NCBI GenBank assembly: GCA_964250215.1
Contig: CAXUEX010000056.1
Span: 1 to 17,107 of the forward strand
DNA: 17,107 nucleotides
Reading direction: 5' to 3'
Source: DAIDJM01 sp964250215
GTDB taxonomy: Bacteria; Pseudomonadota; Alphaproteobacteria; Acetobacterales; Acetobacteraceae
Each line of letters opens with the position of its first letter. Positions within the stretch are counted from its first letter, which is position 1. Positions 5,146 to 14,039 of this stretch are shown here, one piece after another. The position numbers and the translations under genes were made by a program. The notes under the pieces were generated by a model. That model made no database searches. It saw only the letters and a list, made by a program, of their open reading frames with translations, and was not told the origin of the DNA.

Positions 5146-8100
5146 TTGTCCCTTTCCGCCCCCTTCATTGCCCGGCCCATTGCCACCTGCCTGCTGGCGG
5201 TGGCCGTGCTGCTGGGCGGGCTGCTGGGCTATCGCGCGCTGCCCGTCTCGGCGCTGCCGCAAGTGGATTTTCCGACGATCGTGGTTTCCACGCTGTATCC
5301 GGGCGCCGGGCCGGACACGATGGCGACGCTGGTGACCGCGCCGCTGGAGCGGCAGCTTGGGCAGATCAACGGCATTCTGACGATGCAGAGCAGCAGCTCG
5401 GTGGGGGTGAGCCAGATCACACTGCAATTCGATCTTGGCCGCAGCATCGAGGGGGCGGCGCAGGATGTGCAGGCGGCGATCAATGCGGCGCAGGGCGTGC
5501 TGCCGGCCACCCTGCCCTATCCGCCGACCTATAACCGCGTGAACCCCGCCGATGCGCCGGTGTTTTCGCTCGCCCTTTCCAGCGACACGGTGCCGATCGA
5601 CCAGATCGCCGATACGGCCGATACGTTTCTGCAACCGAAGCTTGCGCAGATCGAGGGCGTGGGGCGCGTGACCGTGCAGGGCGGGCTGAAACCGGCGATC
5701 CGCGTGCGGCTGGATCCGTCGCGGCTGGCCAGCTACGGGCTTTCGATGGAGGACGTGCGCAGCGCCGTTTCGGCCGCGAATGTGAGCGGCGCGAAAGGCA
5801 GTTTCGACGGCGCGAAGCAGGCTTATGCGGTGGGCGCGAACGATCAGCTCACCACGCCCGATGCGTACAAGAGCCTGGTGATCGCGTGGCGCAACGGCTC
5901 GGCGGTGCGGCTTTCCGATGTCGGCAGCGTGGTGCACGGCGTGGAGAACGATCGGGTGTTCGCCACCTATCGCGGCAAGCCGGCCGTGCTGCTGGATGTG
6001 CAGCGGCAGCCGGGCGCGAACATCGTCTCCACCGTGGATGCGGTGCGGCGTGCGCTGCCCGATCTGCAGAAGGCGCTGCCGCCGGGCATCAGGATGGAGG
6101 TTTCGGCGGACCGCACGGCGACGATCCGGGCTTCCGTCTCCGACGTGCAGGGCACGCTGCTGCTGGCGATGGGGCTGGTGGTTGCGGTGATGTATCTGTT
6201 CCTGCGATCGTGGCGGGCGACGCTGATCCCGGCGGTGGCGCTGCCGCTTTCCCTGGTCGGCACGTTCGGCATCATGTCGTGGTTCGGCTTCGGGCTGGAT
6301 AATCTTTCGCTGATGGCGCTCACGGTTGCTTCCGGCTTCGTGGTGGACGATGCGATCGTGATGATCGAGAACGTGGTGCGCTACGTGGAGGCGGGCGAGG
6401 ATCCGCTGGCCGCTGCGTTCCGCGGCGCGGGGCAGATCGGGTTCACGATCGTGTCGCTTACGGTGTCACTGGTGGCGGTGTTCATTCCGCTGCTGTTCAT
6501 GGGCGGCGTGGTGGGGCGGCTGTTCCGGGAATTTGCCGTGACGCTCTCGGTGGCGGTGATTGTTTCGGCGGTGATTTCGCTGACGCTCACGCCGATGATG
6601 TGCGGCCGGCTGCTGCGGGCCACGGCGCCGGAAGCGGCGGCGAAGCGGCCAGGTGTTTTCTCGCGGCTGCTGGCGGCATACGAACGAAGCCTGGTAATTA
6701 CACTGCGGCACCAGCGCGTGGTGTTGATCCTTGCGGTGCTCACGCTGGCGGGCACGGTGCTGCTGTATGTGGTGATCCCGAAAGGCTTCCTGCCGTTGCA
6801 GGATACCGGGGCGATCGTGGCCACCACGGAGGCGGCGCAGGATATTTCCGTGCCGGCGATGATCGCGCTGCAAAACCGCGCGGCCGAAATCGCCGCGCGC
6901 GATCCGGCGGTGGCGGGCGTGGCCTCGCTGGTGGGGGCGGGCGTGGTGAATCCGACGCCGAATGTGGGGCGGCTTTCGATCACGTTGAAGAACCGGCGGG
7001 AGCGGCCCACGGTGCAGGCGGTGATTTCGCGGCTGCAACAGGCGCTTTCGGGCATCGCCGGGCTTTCGGTTTATATGCAGCCGGTGCAGGACATTCAGAT
7101 CGGTGCCCGCATCAGCCGCACGCAGTATCAGTACACGCTCGTGGACACCGATGCGGCGGAGCTGGCGGGATGGACGCCGCGGCTGGTGGCGGCGCTGAGG
7201 AAAGTGCCGCTTCTGGCCGACGTGACCAGCGACCAGCAGAATGCCGGCTATGCCACCGAAATTGTGGTGGACCGCGATGCCGCGACGCGGTTGGGCGTTA
7301 CCATGCAGGCGGTGGAGGACGTGCTGTACGATGCGTTCGGGCAACGGCAGATCAGCACGATCTTTTCCCAGGCAAACCAGTATCGCGTGGTGATGGAGGC
7401 CGATCCGGCCTGGATCGCCGATCCCAATTCGTTGGCGCGGCTGCGCGTGCCGGGGACGGTGGCCAGCATCGGGGCCAACGGCGCGGCGGCCTCGGTTTCC
7501 ACGACGGTGGCAACGACCAACACGGTGGCGCAGGTGCCGCTCAGCGCGATCGCGCATGTCGAAAAGCGGCTTGCACCTTTGGTGATCACGCACCAGGCGC
7601 AGTTTCCGTCGGCCACGATCAGCTTCAATCTGCGCGAGGGTGCGTCGCTGGGCGATGCCGTGCAGGATGTGGCGCAGACGGAACAGTCGATTGGGCTGCC
7701 GGGAGCGATCACCGGCAGCTATTCGGGCGATGCGGCGGAATTCCAGCGGTCGCTGGGTGCGGAGCCTTGGCTGATTTTGGCGGCGCTCGCGGTGATCTAT
7801 ATCGTGCTCGGCGTGCTGTATGAGAGTTTCATCCACCCCATCACGATCATCTCCACGTTGCCATCGGCCGGCATTGGCGCGTTGCTCGCACTGATGCTGG
7901 CCGGCGCCGATCTCTCGATCGTATCGTTGGTCGGCATTATTCTGCTGATGGGCATTGTGAAGAAGAACGGCATTCTGGTGGTGGATTTTGCGTTGGAAGC
8001 CGAACGCGAACGCGGGGTTACGCCGGAAGAGGCCGTGATCGAAGCCTGCGTGCTGCGCTTCCGGCCCATCATGATGACCACGGCCGCGGCGCTGCTCGGC

Positions 8101-8340
8101 GCGCTGCCTTTGGTGGTGCAGCGTGGCACGGGTTCCGAATTGCGCTGGCCGCTGGGTGTGGCGATCGTGGGCGGGCTGCTGCTTAGCCAACTCATTACGC
8201 TTTATACGACGCCAGCGATTTATGTCGCGTTCGAACGGCTGCTGCACAAGGAAAAGGCCAAGGGGCTTCGCCCCCTGGACCCCCACTGGGGACGTCACGC
8301 CGAAGGCGTGCCCCTGGCACGACGGCCCCAGACCCCTTGA
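5146..8340 (+). CDS. mdtB: RND multidrug efflux permease, MdtB/MuxB type
   Basis: A 1064-residue inner-membrane proton antiporter of the hydrophobe/amphiphile efflux (HAE1) family. It starts SLSAPFIARPIATCLLAVAV (first helix), followed by LPVSALPQVDFPTIVVSTLY, the MdtB/MuxB signature. The proton-relay residues are present: D401-D402 in GFVVDDAIVMIEN (helix 4) and K940 in MGIVKKNGILVVDF (helix 10). Two large periplasmic loops follow helices 1 and 7, as in AcrB. MdtB-like subunits form a heterotrimer with an MdtC-like subunit, encoded next here, and work with a membrane-fusion protein and outer-membrane channel to expel drugs, bile salts or other amphiphiles. Neither partner gene is in the window. 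The last 25 or so residues (KGLRPLDPHWGRHAEGVPLA and onward) are encoded by a GC-rich hairpin array and are not family-typical. Confidence 0.92.
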   Translation: MSLSAPFIARPIATCLLAVAVLLGGLLGYRALPVSALPQVDFPTIVVSTLYPGAGPDTMATLVTAPLERQLGQINGILTMQSSSSVGVSQITLQFDLGRSIEGAAQDVQAAINAAQGVLPATLPYPPTYNRVNPADAPVFSLALSSDTVPIDQIADTADTFLQPKLAQIEGVGRVTVQGGLKPAIRVRLDPSRLASYGLSMEDVRSAVSAANVSGAKGSFDGAKQAYAVGANDQLTTPDAYKSLVIAWRNGSAVRLSDVGSVVHGVENDRVFATYRGKPAVLLDVQRQPGANIVSTVDAVRRALPDLQKALPPGIRMEVSADRTATIRASVSDVQGTLLLAMGLVVAVMYLFLRSWRATLIPAVALPLSLVGTFGIMSWFGFGLDNLSLMALTVASGFVVDDAIVMIENVVRYVEAGEDPLAAAFRGAGQIGFTIVSLTVSLVAVFIPLLFMGGVVGRLFREFAVTLSVAVIVSAVISLTLTPMMCGRLLRATAPEAAAKRPGVFSRLLAAYERSLVITLRHQRVVLILAVLTLAGTVLLYVVIPKGFLPLQDTGAIVATTEAAQDISVPAMIALQNRAAEIAARDPAVAGVASLVGAGVVNPTPNVGRLSITLKNRRERPTVQAVISRLQQALSGIAGLSVYMQPVQDIQIGARISRTQYQYTLVDTDAAELAGWTPRLVAALRKVPLLADVTSDQQNAGYATEIVVDRDAATRLGVTMQAVEDVLYDAFGQRQISTIFSQANQYRVVMEADPAWIADPNSLARLRVPGTVASIGANGAAASVSTTVATTNTVAQVPLSAIAHVEKRLAPLVITHQAQFPSATISFNLREGASLGDAVQDVAQTEQSIGLPGAITGSYSGDAAEFQRSLGAEPWLILAALAVIYIVLGVLYESFIHPITIISTLPSAGIGALLALMLAGADLSIVSLVGIILLMGIVKKNGILVVDFALEAERERGVTPEEAVIEACVLRFRPIMMTTAAALLGALPLVVQRGTGSELRWPLGVAIVGGLLLSQLITLYTTPAIYVAFERLLHKEKAKGLRPLDPHWGRHAEGVPLARRPQTP
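8260..8336 (+). repeat. GC-rich array of four small hairpins forming the end of the mdtB-like gene
   Basis: Four short inverted repeats with three-base loops follow each other: GGGGC-TTC-GCCCC (8262-8274), CCCC-ACT-GGGG (8281-8291), ACGCC-GAA-GGCGT (8297-8309) and GTGCC-CCT-GGCAC (8308-8320); the last two overlap by two bases. The stretch then runs into GACGGCCCCAGACCCC just before the stop/start overlap. A motif of the GGGGCTTCGCCCCCTGGACCCC kind is, from memory, a common intergenic palindromic element in Acetobacteraceae-like genomes. Here it is read in frame as protein. The hairpins are directly visible; membership in a dispersed repeat family is inferred. Confidence 0.65.
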
Positions 8341-11300
8341 ATTTTTCGACGCCCTTCATTCTGCGGCCGGTTGCTACGATCCTGTTGTCGCTGGGGCTGC
8401 TGATTGCGGGCTCCATCGCCTATGCGTTGCTGCCGGTGGCGGCGCTGCCGAATGTGGATGTGCCGGCGGTGGTGGTGATTTCGGCGCGGCCGGGGGCCGA
8501 TCCGGCGACCATGGCCAATTCCGTCGCCGCGCCGCTGGAACGCCGCATGGGCGAAATCGGCGGCATCACCGATCTGGATTCGATCAGTTCGCAGGGCAAT
8601 TCCACGGTCATCGCGCTGTTCGATTTCAACCGCAACACCGAAGACGCGGCGCGCGATGTGCAAGCGGCCATCAACGCGGCGATTCCCGATCTGCCGGCGG
8701 GCCTGCCGATCCGGCCGTTCTACCGCAAATTCAATCCGGCCGATCCGCCGATCCTGACGCTGGCGCTGACCAGCAAAGTGCTTTCGTTGGCGCAAGTGTA
8801 CGATGCGGCCGACAGCGTGTTGCAGCAGCGGCTGACGCAGGTGGATGGCGTGGCGCGTGTGCGCCTGGATGGCGGGCAGACGCCGGCCATTCGCGTGCAG
8901 CTCGATCCCGGCGCCATGCGTGCCGCGGGCATATCGGCCGAGGACGTGCGCACCGCGATCGACAACGCCAACGTGCTGGAGCCGACCGGCAGTTTTCAGG
9001 GTCCGCACCGCGCCGAGCAGATTGCGGTGAACGGCCAGATCGATCGCGCCGCCGATTATGGGCGCATTGTGCTGAAAGCCAAGAACGGCGCGCTGCTGCG
9101 GCTTTCCGACGTCGCCACCGTGATCGAGAGCGTGAACAATCTGCGGCTTGCGGCATGGAACGGCGATCAACCATCCATTCTGTTGAAAGTGTACAAGGTG
9201 GCCGGCGCCAACATGATCCAGGTGGTGGACCGTGTGCGCGCCGCGCTGCCGCAGATCGAGAAATGGATCTCGCCCGATATCCACGTGACGATTCTCGATG
9301 ATCGCACCGACACGATCCGCGCCAGCACGAGCGATGTGGAATTCACGCTGCTGATCACCGGCGGCCTTGTGCTGCTCACGGTCATGATTTTCCTGCGCCG
9401 GCTTGCCGCCACCATGGCCGCTGCGGTCACCGTGCCGCTGTCGCTGGCCGGCACTTTCGCCGGCATGTGGGCGCTGGGTTTTTCGCTGAACAATTATTCG
9501 CTCATGGCCATCACGATCTCGGTGGGCTTCGTGGTGGACGATGCGATTGTGATGATCGAGAACATCGCGCGGCTGCGCGAACGGGGCATGAACCGGATGC
9601 AGGCGGCGCTGGCGGGTGCGCGCCAGATCGGGTTCACCGTGCTTTCCATCAGCCTGTCGCTGGTGGCTGTGTTCATTCCGTTGCTGTTCATGGGCGGCAT
9701 TCTGGGCAAGGTGTTCCACGAATTCGCCTTTACGCTGACACTCGCCATTGCTGTATCGGCCGTGGTTTCGCTCACGCTGACGCCGATGGTGTGCGCGCGC
9801 ATGCCGGAGCCGGAGCCGAAAGCCGGCAGCCGGCTGGCGCGCATCGACGCGGCGATCGACGGCAGCTTCCGGCGCGTAACGGCGGCGTACGCCCGCAGCC
9901 TGGTATGGGGTTTGCGGCACCGGTGGCTGATGGTGGGGCTGACCATCGCCACCGTGATCCTGACCTTCTATCTTTACGGCACCGTTCCGAAAGGCTTTGT
10001 GAGCGAAAACGATACCGGGCTTATCCGCGGCACCACCATCGCGGCGCCCACGACGAGTTTCGACGAAATGGTGCGGCAGCAGAAGAAAGCCGTGCAGATC
10101 GTGCTGGCCGATCCGGCGGTGGCGGCGGTGGGATCGACGGTGGGGGTGGATAACGGGTTCGATGCCGCCAACAAGGGCGAAATGCTGATTTCGCTCAAGC
10201 CGCTATCCGAGCGTGGCGTGAAGGCGAAAGTGATCATCAAGCGGCTGCGGCCGCTGCTGGCGAAGATCGCCGGCCTGAACACGGTGCTGTATGCGCAAGG
10301 TGATTTTGGCGGCGGCGGGGCCACCGGCAAGGGCGGCCAGTACACGATCGACATCCTGGACGACAACCTGCCCGAGCTGCAGGCCTGGACGTTGAAGATC
10401 GAAAAACGGTTGCAGCACGAAGAAGGGTTTCTGGACGTCACCTCGGATTTCGATGCCGGCGGCGCGCAGGCCATGCTGACGATCGACCGGCAGGCGGCGG
10501 CGCGGCTGCGCATTTCGGTGGAGGCGATCGACGCGGCGCTGGGCGATGCGCTGGGCCAGCGCCAGATTTCCACGATCTACGGGCCGCGCAACCAATACAG
10601 CGTGGTGCTGGAAACGCTGCCCTGGCTGCAATCCGATCCGCGCTACCTGGATCACATCTATGTCGGCGCCGAAGACGGCACGCAGGTGCCGCTGGGCAGC
10701 GTGGTGCGGCTGACCTACGGCGCGACGCCGCTGAACGTGACGCACGTTTCGCAATCGAACGACGAGGAGATCAGCTTCAATCTCAAGCCAGGGCTGGCGC
10801 TGGGCGATGCCACCACACGCGTCAAATCGATTATTGCCGGGATGGGGCCGCCGGCTTCTTTGCGCACGGATTTCGGCGGCAATGCGAAATGGGCAGAGGA
10901 ATCGCTCGCTTCCGAGCCATTCCTGATCGGCGCGGCGCTGCTTTCGATCTACATCGTGCTCGGCGTGCTCTACGAATCGCTGCTGCACCCGATCACGATT
11001 CTTTCCACCCTGCCCTCAGCGGGGCTGGGCGCGCTGCTGGCGGTGCTGGTGACCGGCACGGATTTCGGCGTGCTGAGCGTGGTGGGCATCGTGCTGCTGA
11101 TGGGCATTGTGAAAAAGAACGCGATCATGCTGGTGGATTTCGCGCTGGAAGCCGAACGCGAACGCGGCATGGCGGCGCAGGAAGCGATATTCGAAGCGTG
11201 CCTGGAACGGTTTCGCCCGATCATCATGACCACGCTGACGGCGCTGTGCGGCGCGCTGCCGCTGGCGCTGAGCTTTGGAACGGGTGCGGAATTGCGCCGG

Positions 11301-11435
11301 CCGCTGGGCATCGCGATCGTGGGCGGCCTGATCGTGAGCCAGGCGCTGACGCTGTATACCACGCCGGTGATCTACCTGGCGCTGGAGCGGCGCATCCGCA
11401 TCCGGCGCCGCATCGTGCACGCCGCCGCGGAGTAG
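8337..11435 (+). CDS. mdtC: RND multidrug efflux permease, MdtC/MuxC type
   Basis: A complete 1032-residue HAE1 permease and the second half of the MdtBC pair. It opens NFSTPFILRPVATILLSLGL, continues with LPVAALPNVDVPAVVVISAR, and holds the proton-relay pair D401-D402 in GFVVDDAIVMIEN and K927 in MGIVKKNAIMLVDFALEAER. It is clearly paralogous to the preceding permease over its whole length. The TTG start lies inside the previous stop (TTGA), and the DNA before it is the hairpin array without any Shine-Dalgarno sequence. Translation therefore probably depends on ribosomes finishing mdtB. It ends normally at a basic tail (RIRIRRRIVHAAAE). No adaptor or TolC-like gene follows; a DUF2189 gene comes next after 75 bases. 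Confidence 0.92.
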   Translation: MNFSTPFILRPVATILLSLGLLIAGSIAYALLPVAALPNVDVPAVVVISARPGADPATMANSVAAPLERRMGEIGGITDLDSISSQGNSTVIALFDFNRNTEDAARDVQAAINAAIPDLPAGLPIRPFYRKFNPADPPILTLALTSKVLSLAQVYDAADSVLQQRLTQVDGVARVRLDGGQTPAIRVQLDPGAMRAAGISAEDVRTAIDNANVLEPTGSFQGPHRAEQIAVNGQIDRAADYGRIVLKAKNGALLRLSDVATVIESVNNLRLAAWNGDQPSILLKVYKVAGANMIQVVDRVRAALPQIEKWISPDIHVTILDDRTDTIRASTSDVEFTLLITGGLVLLTVMIFLRRLAATMAAAVTVPLSLAGTFAGMWALGFSLNNYSLMAITISVGFVVDDAIVMIENIARLRERGMNRMQAALAGARQIGFTVLSISLSLVAVFIPLLFMGGILGKVFHEFAFTLTLAIAVSAVVSLTLTPMVCARMPEPEPKAGSRLARIDAAIDGSFRRVTAAYARSLVWGLRHRWLMVGLTIATVILTFYLYGTVPKGFVSENDTGLIRGTTIAAPTTSFDEMVRQQKKAVQIVLADPAVAAVGSTVGVDNGFDAANKGEMLISLKPLSERGVKAKVIIKRLRPLLAKIAGLNTVLYAQGDFGGGGATGKGGQYTIDILDDNLPELQAWTLKIEKRLQHEEGFLDVTSDFDAGGAQAMLTIDRQAAARLRISVEAIDAALGDALGQRQISTIYGPRNQYSVVLETLPWLQSDPRYLDHIYVGAEDGTQVPLGSVVRLTYGATPLNVTHVSQSNDEEISFNLKPGLALGDATTRVKSIIAGMGPPASLRTDFGGNAKWAEESLASEPFLIGAALLSIYIVLGVLYESLLHPITILSTLPSAGLGALLAVLVTGTDFGVLSVVGIVLLMGIVKKNAIMLVDFALEAERERGMAAQEAIFEACLERFRPIIMTTLTALCGALPLALSFGTGAELRRPLGIAIVGGLIVSQALTLYTTPVIYLALERRIRIRRRIVHAAAE

Positions 11436-11510
11436 TCACGCAGTTTTTGCAAGACAGGGCCGCGTTCATGGCCTAAAACGCCATTCAACGAGATAATGCG
11501 GAGGAACAGC

Positions 11511-12362
11511 ATGGCCGAAGGCCAGATTACCCGAAATCCGGCGGAATGGCTGGCGGCGCACACGCCATCGCGGCTGCCGGCCATGTTCCACGATGCGGGC
11601 CTCGCGCTGCCGATTCCAGCCGTGCGACAGGTGGGGTTCGAGGTGATTCCCGTGGCGCTGCTGCGCGGTTTCGAGGATTTCATCGCCTGCCGCACGGACG
11701 TGATCTCGATATGCGTGATGTATCCGCTGGTGGGCGTGGTGCTGGGTTCGGTCCTGTTGGGGCATGGCCTGCTTAGCCTGGCGCTGCCGCTGCTGGCCGG
11801 TTTCGCGCTGCTCGGACCGCTGTTCGCCACCGGGCTGTACGAGCTCAGCCGGCGGCGGGAGCGCGGGCAAAGCACAAGCTGGGCCGATGCCTTTCGCGCA
11901 TTCCAGTCGCCGGCCATTTTCTCGATGCTGGCGCTGGGCGTGTGCTTGCTGGCGGTGTTTGCGGCGTGGCTGGGCGTGGCCGGCTTCATCTACCGCGGCA
12001 CGCTGGGTCCGGCGGAGCCGGTATCGGTGGGGCGCTTCTTGCACGACGTGTTCCACACCGCGCCCGGACAGGTGATGCTGGTGACCGGCATGGTGTTTGG
12101 CGGCATTTTCGCAACCGCCGTGCTGGTGACGAACGTGGTCTCGTTCCCGCTGTTGCTGGACCGGAATGTAGGCGTGGTGGCCGCGGTGCGCACGTCATTG
12201 GCGATCACCGAGGCCAATCCGCGGGTGATCGCGGCTTGGGGCCTGGTGGTGGCGGCCTTGCTGATGGCGGGCAGCGCGCTTCTGCTGATCGGGCTGGCGG
12301 TGGCGATGCCGGTGCTGGGGCACGCGACGTGGCATTTGTATCGGCAGTTGCTGGCTGACTGA
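11511..12362 (+). CDS. DUF2189 family integral membrane protein
   Basis: A 283-residue multi-helix inner-membrane protein of unknown function. The pattern matches DUF2189: VRQVGFEVIPVALLRGFEDF, then a VISICVMYPLVGVVLGSVLL helix, LPLLAGFALLGPLFATGLYE, then LSRRRERGQSTSWADAF, followed by about four more hydrophobic segments. A strong ribosome-binding site GGAGG (11500-11504) lies six bases before ATG 11511. An ATG at 11496 overlaps that site and is less likely. The family is common in Proteobacteria, and I know of no established activity. It follows the efflux genes by 75 bases; no convincing promoter or terminator was found between them. Its last 8 bases overlap the inferred CTG start of the glycosidase gene. 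Confidence 0.85.
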   Translation: MAEGQITRNPAEWLAAHTPSRLPAMFHDAGLALPIPAVRQVGFEVIPVALLRGFEDFIACRTDVISICVMYPLVGVVLGSVLLGHGLLSLALPLLAGFALLGPLFATGLYELSRRRERGQSTSWADAFRAFQSPAIFSMLALGVCLLAVFAAWLGVAGFIYRGTLGPAEPVSVGRFLHDVFHTAPGQVMLVTGMVFGGIFATAVLVTNVVSFPLLLDRNVGVVAAVRTSLAITEANPRVIAAWGLVVAALLMAGSALLLIGLAVAMPVLGHATWHLYRQLLAD

Positions 12363-13349
12363 GTTTTTCCGCCGCGATCTGCTGGCGCTCGGCGCCGGTG
12401 CGATCGCGGCGCCCCCGGCCGCTTCGCTGCGCGACATCGGCGGTGCGCGGGGCATTTTGTATGGTGCGGCGGTCTCCGCACCGGCGCTGGCGCGCGATCC
12501 GCAATATGCGGCGCTGGTTGCCCGCGAATGCGCGATCGTGGTGCCGGCCATCGAAGCGAAGTTTGCGGAAACCGAGCCGGCGGAAGCGGTTTTCCGGTTT
12601 GAGGCGCTGGACGCCATCATGCAATTTGCCGCTGCCCACGACATGCGCGTGCGGCTGCACAATCTGGTGTGGGGTGTTTACAACCCGCGCTGGCTCGATG
12701 CGGCGCTGGCCCGCGGAGAAGCAGCGGCTGTGCTGCGGCGGCATATCGAGACCGTGGTTTCGCGCTATCGCGGGCAGGTTTTGGCCTGGGATGTAGTGAA
12801 CGAGCCGAGCGATCCGCGCTGGAACGAAGCGGATGGACTTGTGGCCATTCCGTGGAAGCGGGCGCTGGGGGCGCGTTATTTCGACGACGCCTTTCGCCTG
12901 GCGCACGCGGCCGATCCCGGCGCGCTGCTGTTCGTGAACGACGATCTGCTGGAATACGCCGATGCGGCGAGTGCGGCGAAGCGGGCGGCTTATCTGCGCC
13001 TGATCGAAGCGGCCTTGCGGCGCGGGGTGCCGATTGGCGGGTTTGGATTGGAAGCGCATCTGCGCACCGATCGAGTGTTTGCGGCAGGGGAATATCGCCG
13101 GTTTCTGGGCGAGTTGGCCGGTATGGGTTTGGTGCTGCACATAACCGAGCTGGATGTGGGCGATCGCGATTTGCCGGCGGATATTGGCCATCGGGATGCG
13201 GCTATCGCCTCGCTTACGCGGGAATTTCTGGAAACGGCGCTGGACGAGCCGGCGGTGCGGGCCGTGCTCACCTGGGGCATTACGGCGCGCTATTCATGGC
13301 TGAACAGCGCGCCGGATATGCGGCGCGTGGATGGGCTCGGCGCGCGCGG
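12355..13349 (+). CDS. GH10 endo-1,4-beta-xylanase-like glycosidase with Tat signal, 3' end lost in gap
   Basis: A family 10 glycoside hydrolase, 331 residues visible before the N run. Catalytic glutamates are E150 in WDVVNEP (acid/base) and E265 in LHITELDV (nucleophile). Substrate-cleft residues K in VPAIEAKF and H in LHNLVW are kept, but the family's second His (HTLVWH) is Gly here, and WGxTDxYSWL reads WGITARYSWL. Such enzymes cut beta-1,4-xylan; members in exopolysaccharide regions may act on other beta-glycans. The N-terminus reads TEFFRRDLLALGAGAIAAPP, a twin-arginine export signal. No ATG, GTG or TTG is available ahead of it, since in-frame stops occur just upstream. A CTG at 12355 overlapping the DUF2189 stop is the best start. 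TTG 12457 would remove the signal. The C-terminal strand and helix of the barrel are missing. Confidence 0.85.
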
Positions 13350-13449
13350 NNNNNNNNNNNNNNNNNNNNNNNNNNNNNNNNNNNNNNNNNNNNNNNNNNN
13401 NNNNNNNNNNNNNNNNNNNNNNNNNNNNNNNNNNNNNNNNNNNNNNNNN
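13350..13449. other. Assembly gap of 100 N
   Basis: Exactly 100 undetermined bases, the conventional placeholder for a scaffold gap of unknown length. It removes the 3' ends of the convergent glycosidase and glutathione S-transferase genes, and whatever may lie between them. Confidence 0.99.
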
Positions 13450-14039
13450 ATTGCGGCATCGATGCTGGTTGGGTTCTCGCCGAACACATATCCAGCGTCG
13501 GGCACGAGGTTCGCCAGCACCTGCAGATCCGCGAGGCCCCTGGCGTAGGCTTCCGGTGCCGTGTACCGACCGATGCCCTGGTAATGGTAGCGTTGCGCGT
13601 TGAAAGCTTTTGCCTGCAACAGGCTTTCTTCGGAAAGCGCGGGATGCTCGTGTTTGAGCGCATCCCGGAACAACGGCCAGAACGCTTCGTCCTTCCAGCG
13701 GGAATAGGAGATCACCCAGTAGAGGTCGTCGAGCAGGCGGATCAGCATCAGGCGCGTGTCTCGCTGCGACGGGGTGAGGCTTGCGTCGATGGCGAGGCGG
13801 TATTTGCGGATGAGGTGGGACAGTATGGTTTCGCTATCGCCGATGGCTTCGCCGTCGTCCACGATGTAAGGGAGCTGCGCGCGCGGCGCGGCGGAAGCGT
13901 CAAGGATGTGTTCGTGCGTGAAATCGAGTTGCACGAGTTTCAGGAACGCGAAGATTTTGAGCCCGTAGCCGTTGTTGTCGGCCGCGCCGAATAGTTCCGG
14001 GTATGAGTAGAGCGTGATCAATTTCGGGTCGCCTTTCAA
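13450..14039 (-). CDS. Metaxin-like glutathione S-transferase family protein, C-terminus lost in gap
   Basis: About 196 residues are visible. The N-terminal thioredoxin-like half starts LITLYSYPELFGAADNNGYG and contains LPYIVDDGEAIGDSETILSH. The helical half includes RYHYQGIGRYTAPEAYARGL and ends at VFGENPTSIDAA, where the gap begins. This pattern belongs to the GST subgroup related to metaxin/failed-axon-connections proteins. Glutathione use is not established for that subgroup, so no substrate is claimed. A few dozen residues are missing. The TTG at 14039 overlaps the UDP-glucose dehydrogenase stop (TTGA) and suggests coupling. A second TTG at 14021, giving a protein that starts LITLY, fits relatives slightly better. 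The gene is last in the minus-strand operon, and no role in sugar metabolism is apparent. Confidence 0.82.

Noticed and set aside
3354..5186. A 610-codon minus-strand frame across the transporter and second toxin-antitoxin pair
   Set aside because: Low-complexity Arg/Pro/His/Gln composition without domains. Four well-supported plus-strand genes occupy the same DNA.
6466..9920. Long minus-strand frames (6466-8298 and 8295-9920) opposite the efflux genes
   Set aside because: Both mirror the RND genes, are rich in His/Arg/Gln, and show no recognisable motif or independent start signal.
11447..11497. Promoter candidates before the DUF2189 gene (TTGCAA with TAAAAC, or GATAAT)
   Set aside because: The first pair is 21 bases apart. 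GATAAT lies so close to the ribosome-binding site that the transcript would start inside or after it.
13290..13449. Continuation of the transferase frame through the gap to 13290
   Set aside because: The gap length is unknown, and the residues beyond it lie antisense to the glycosidase and do not resemble the transferase C-terminus.
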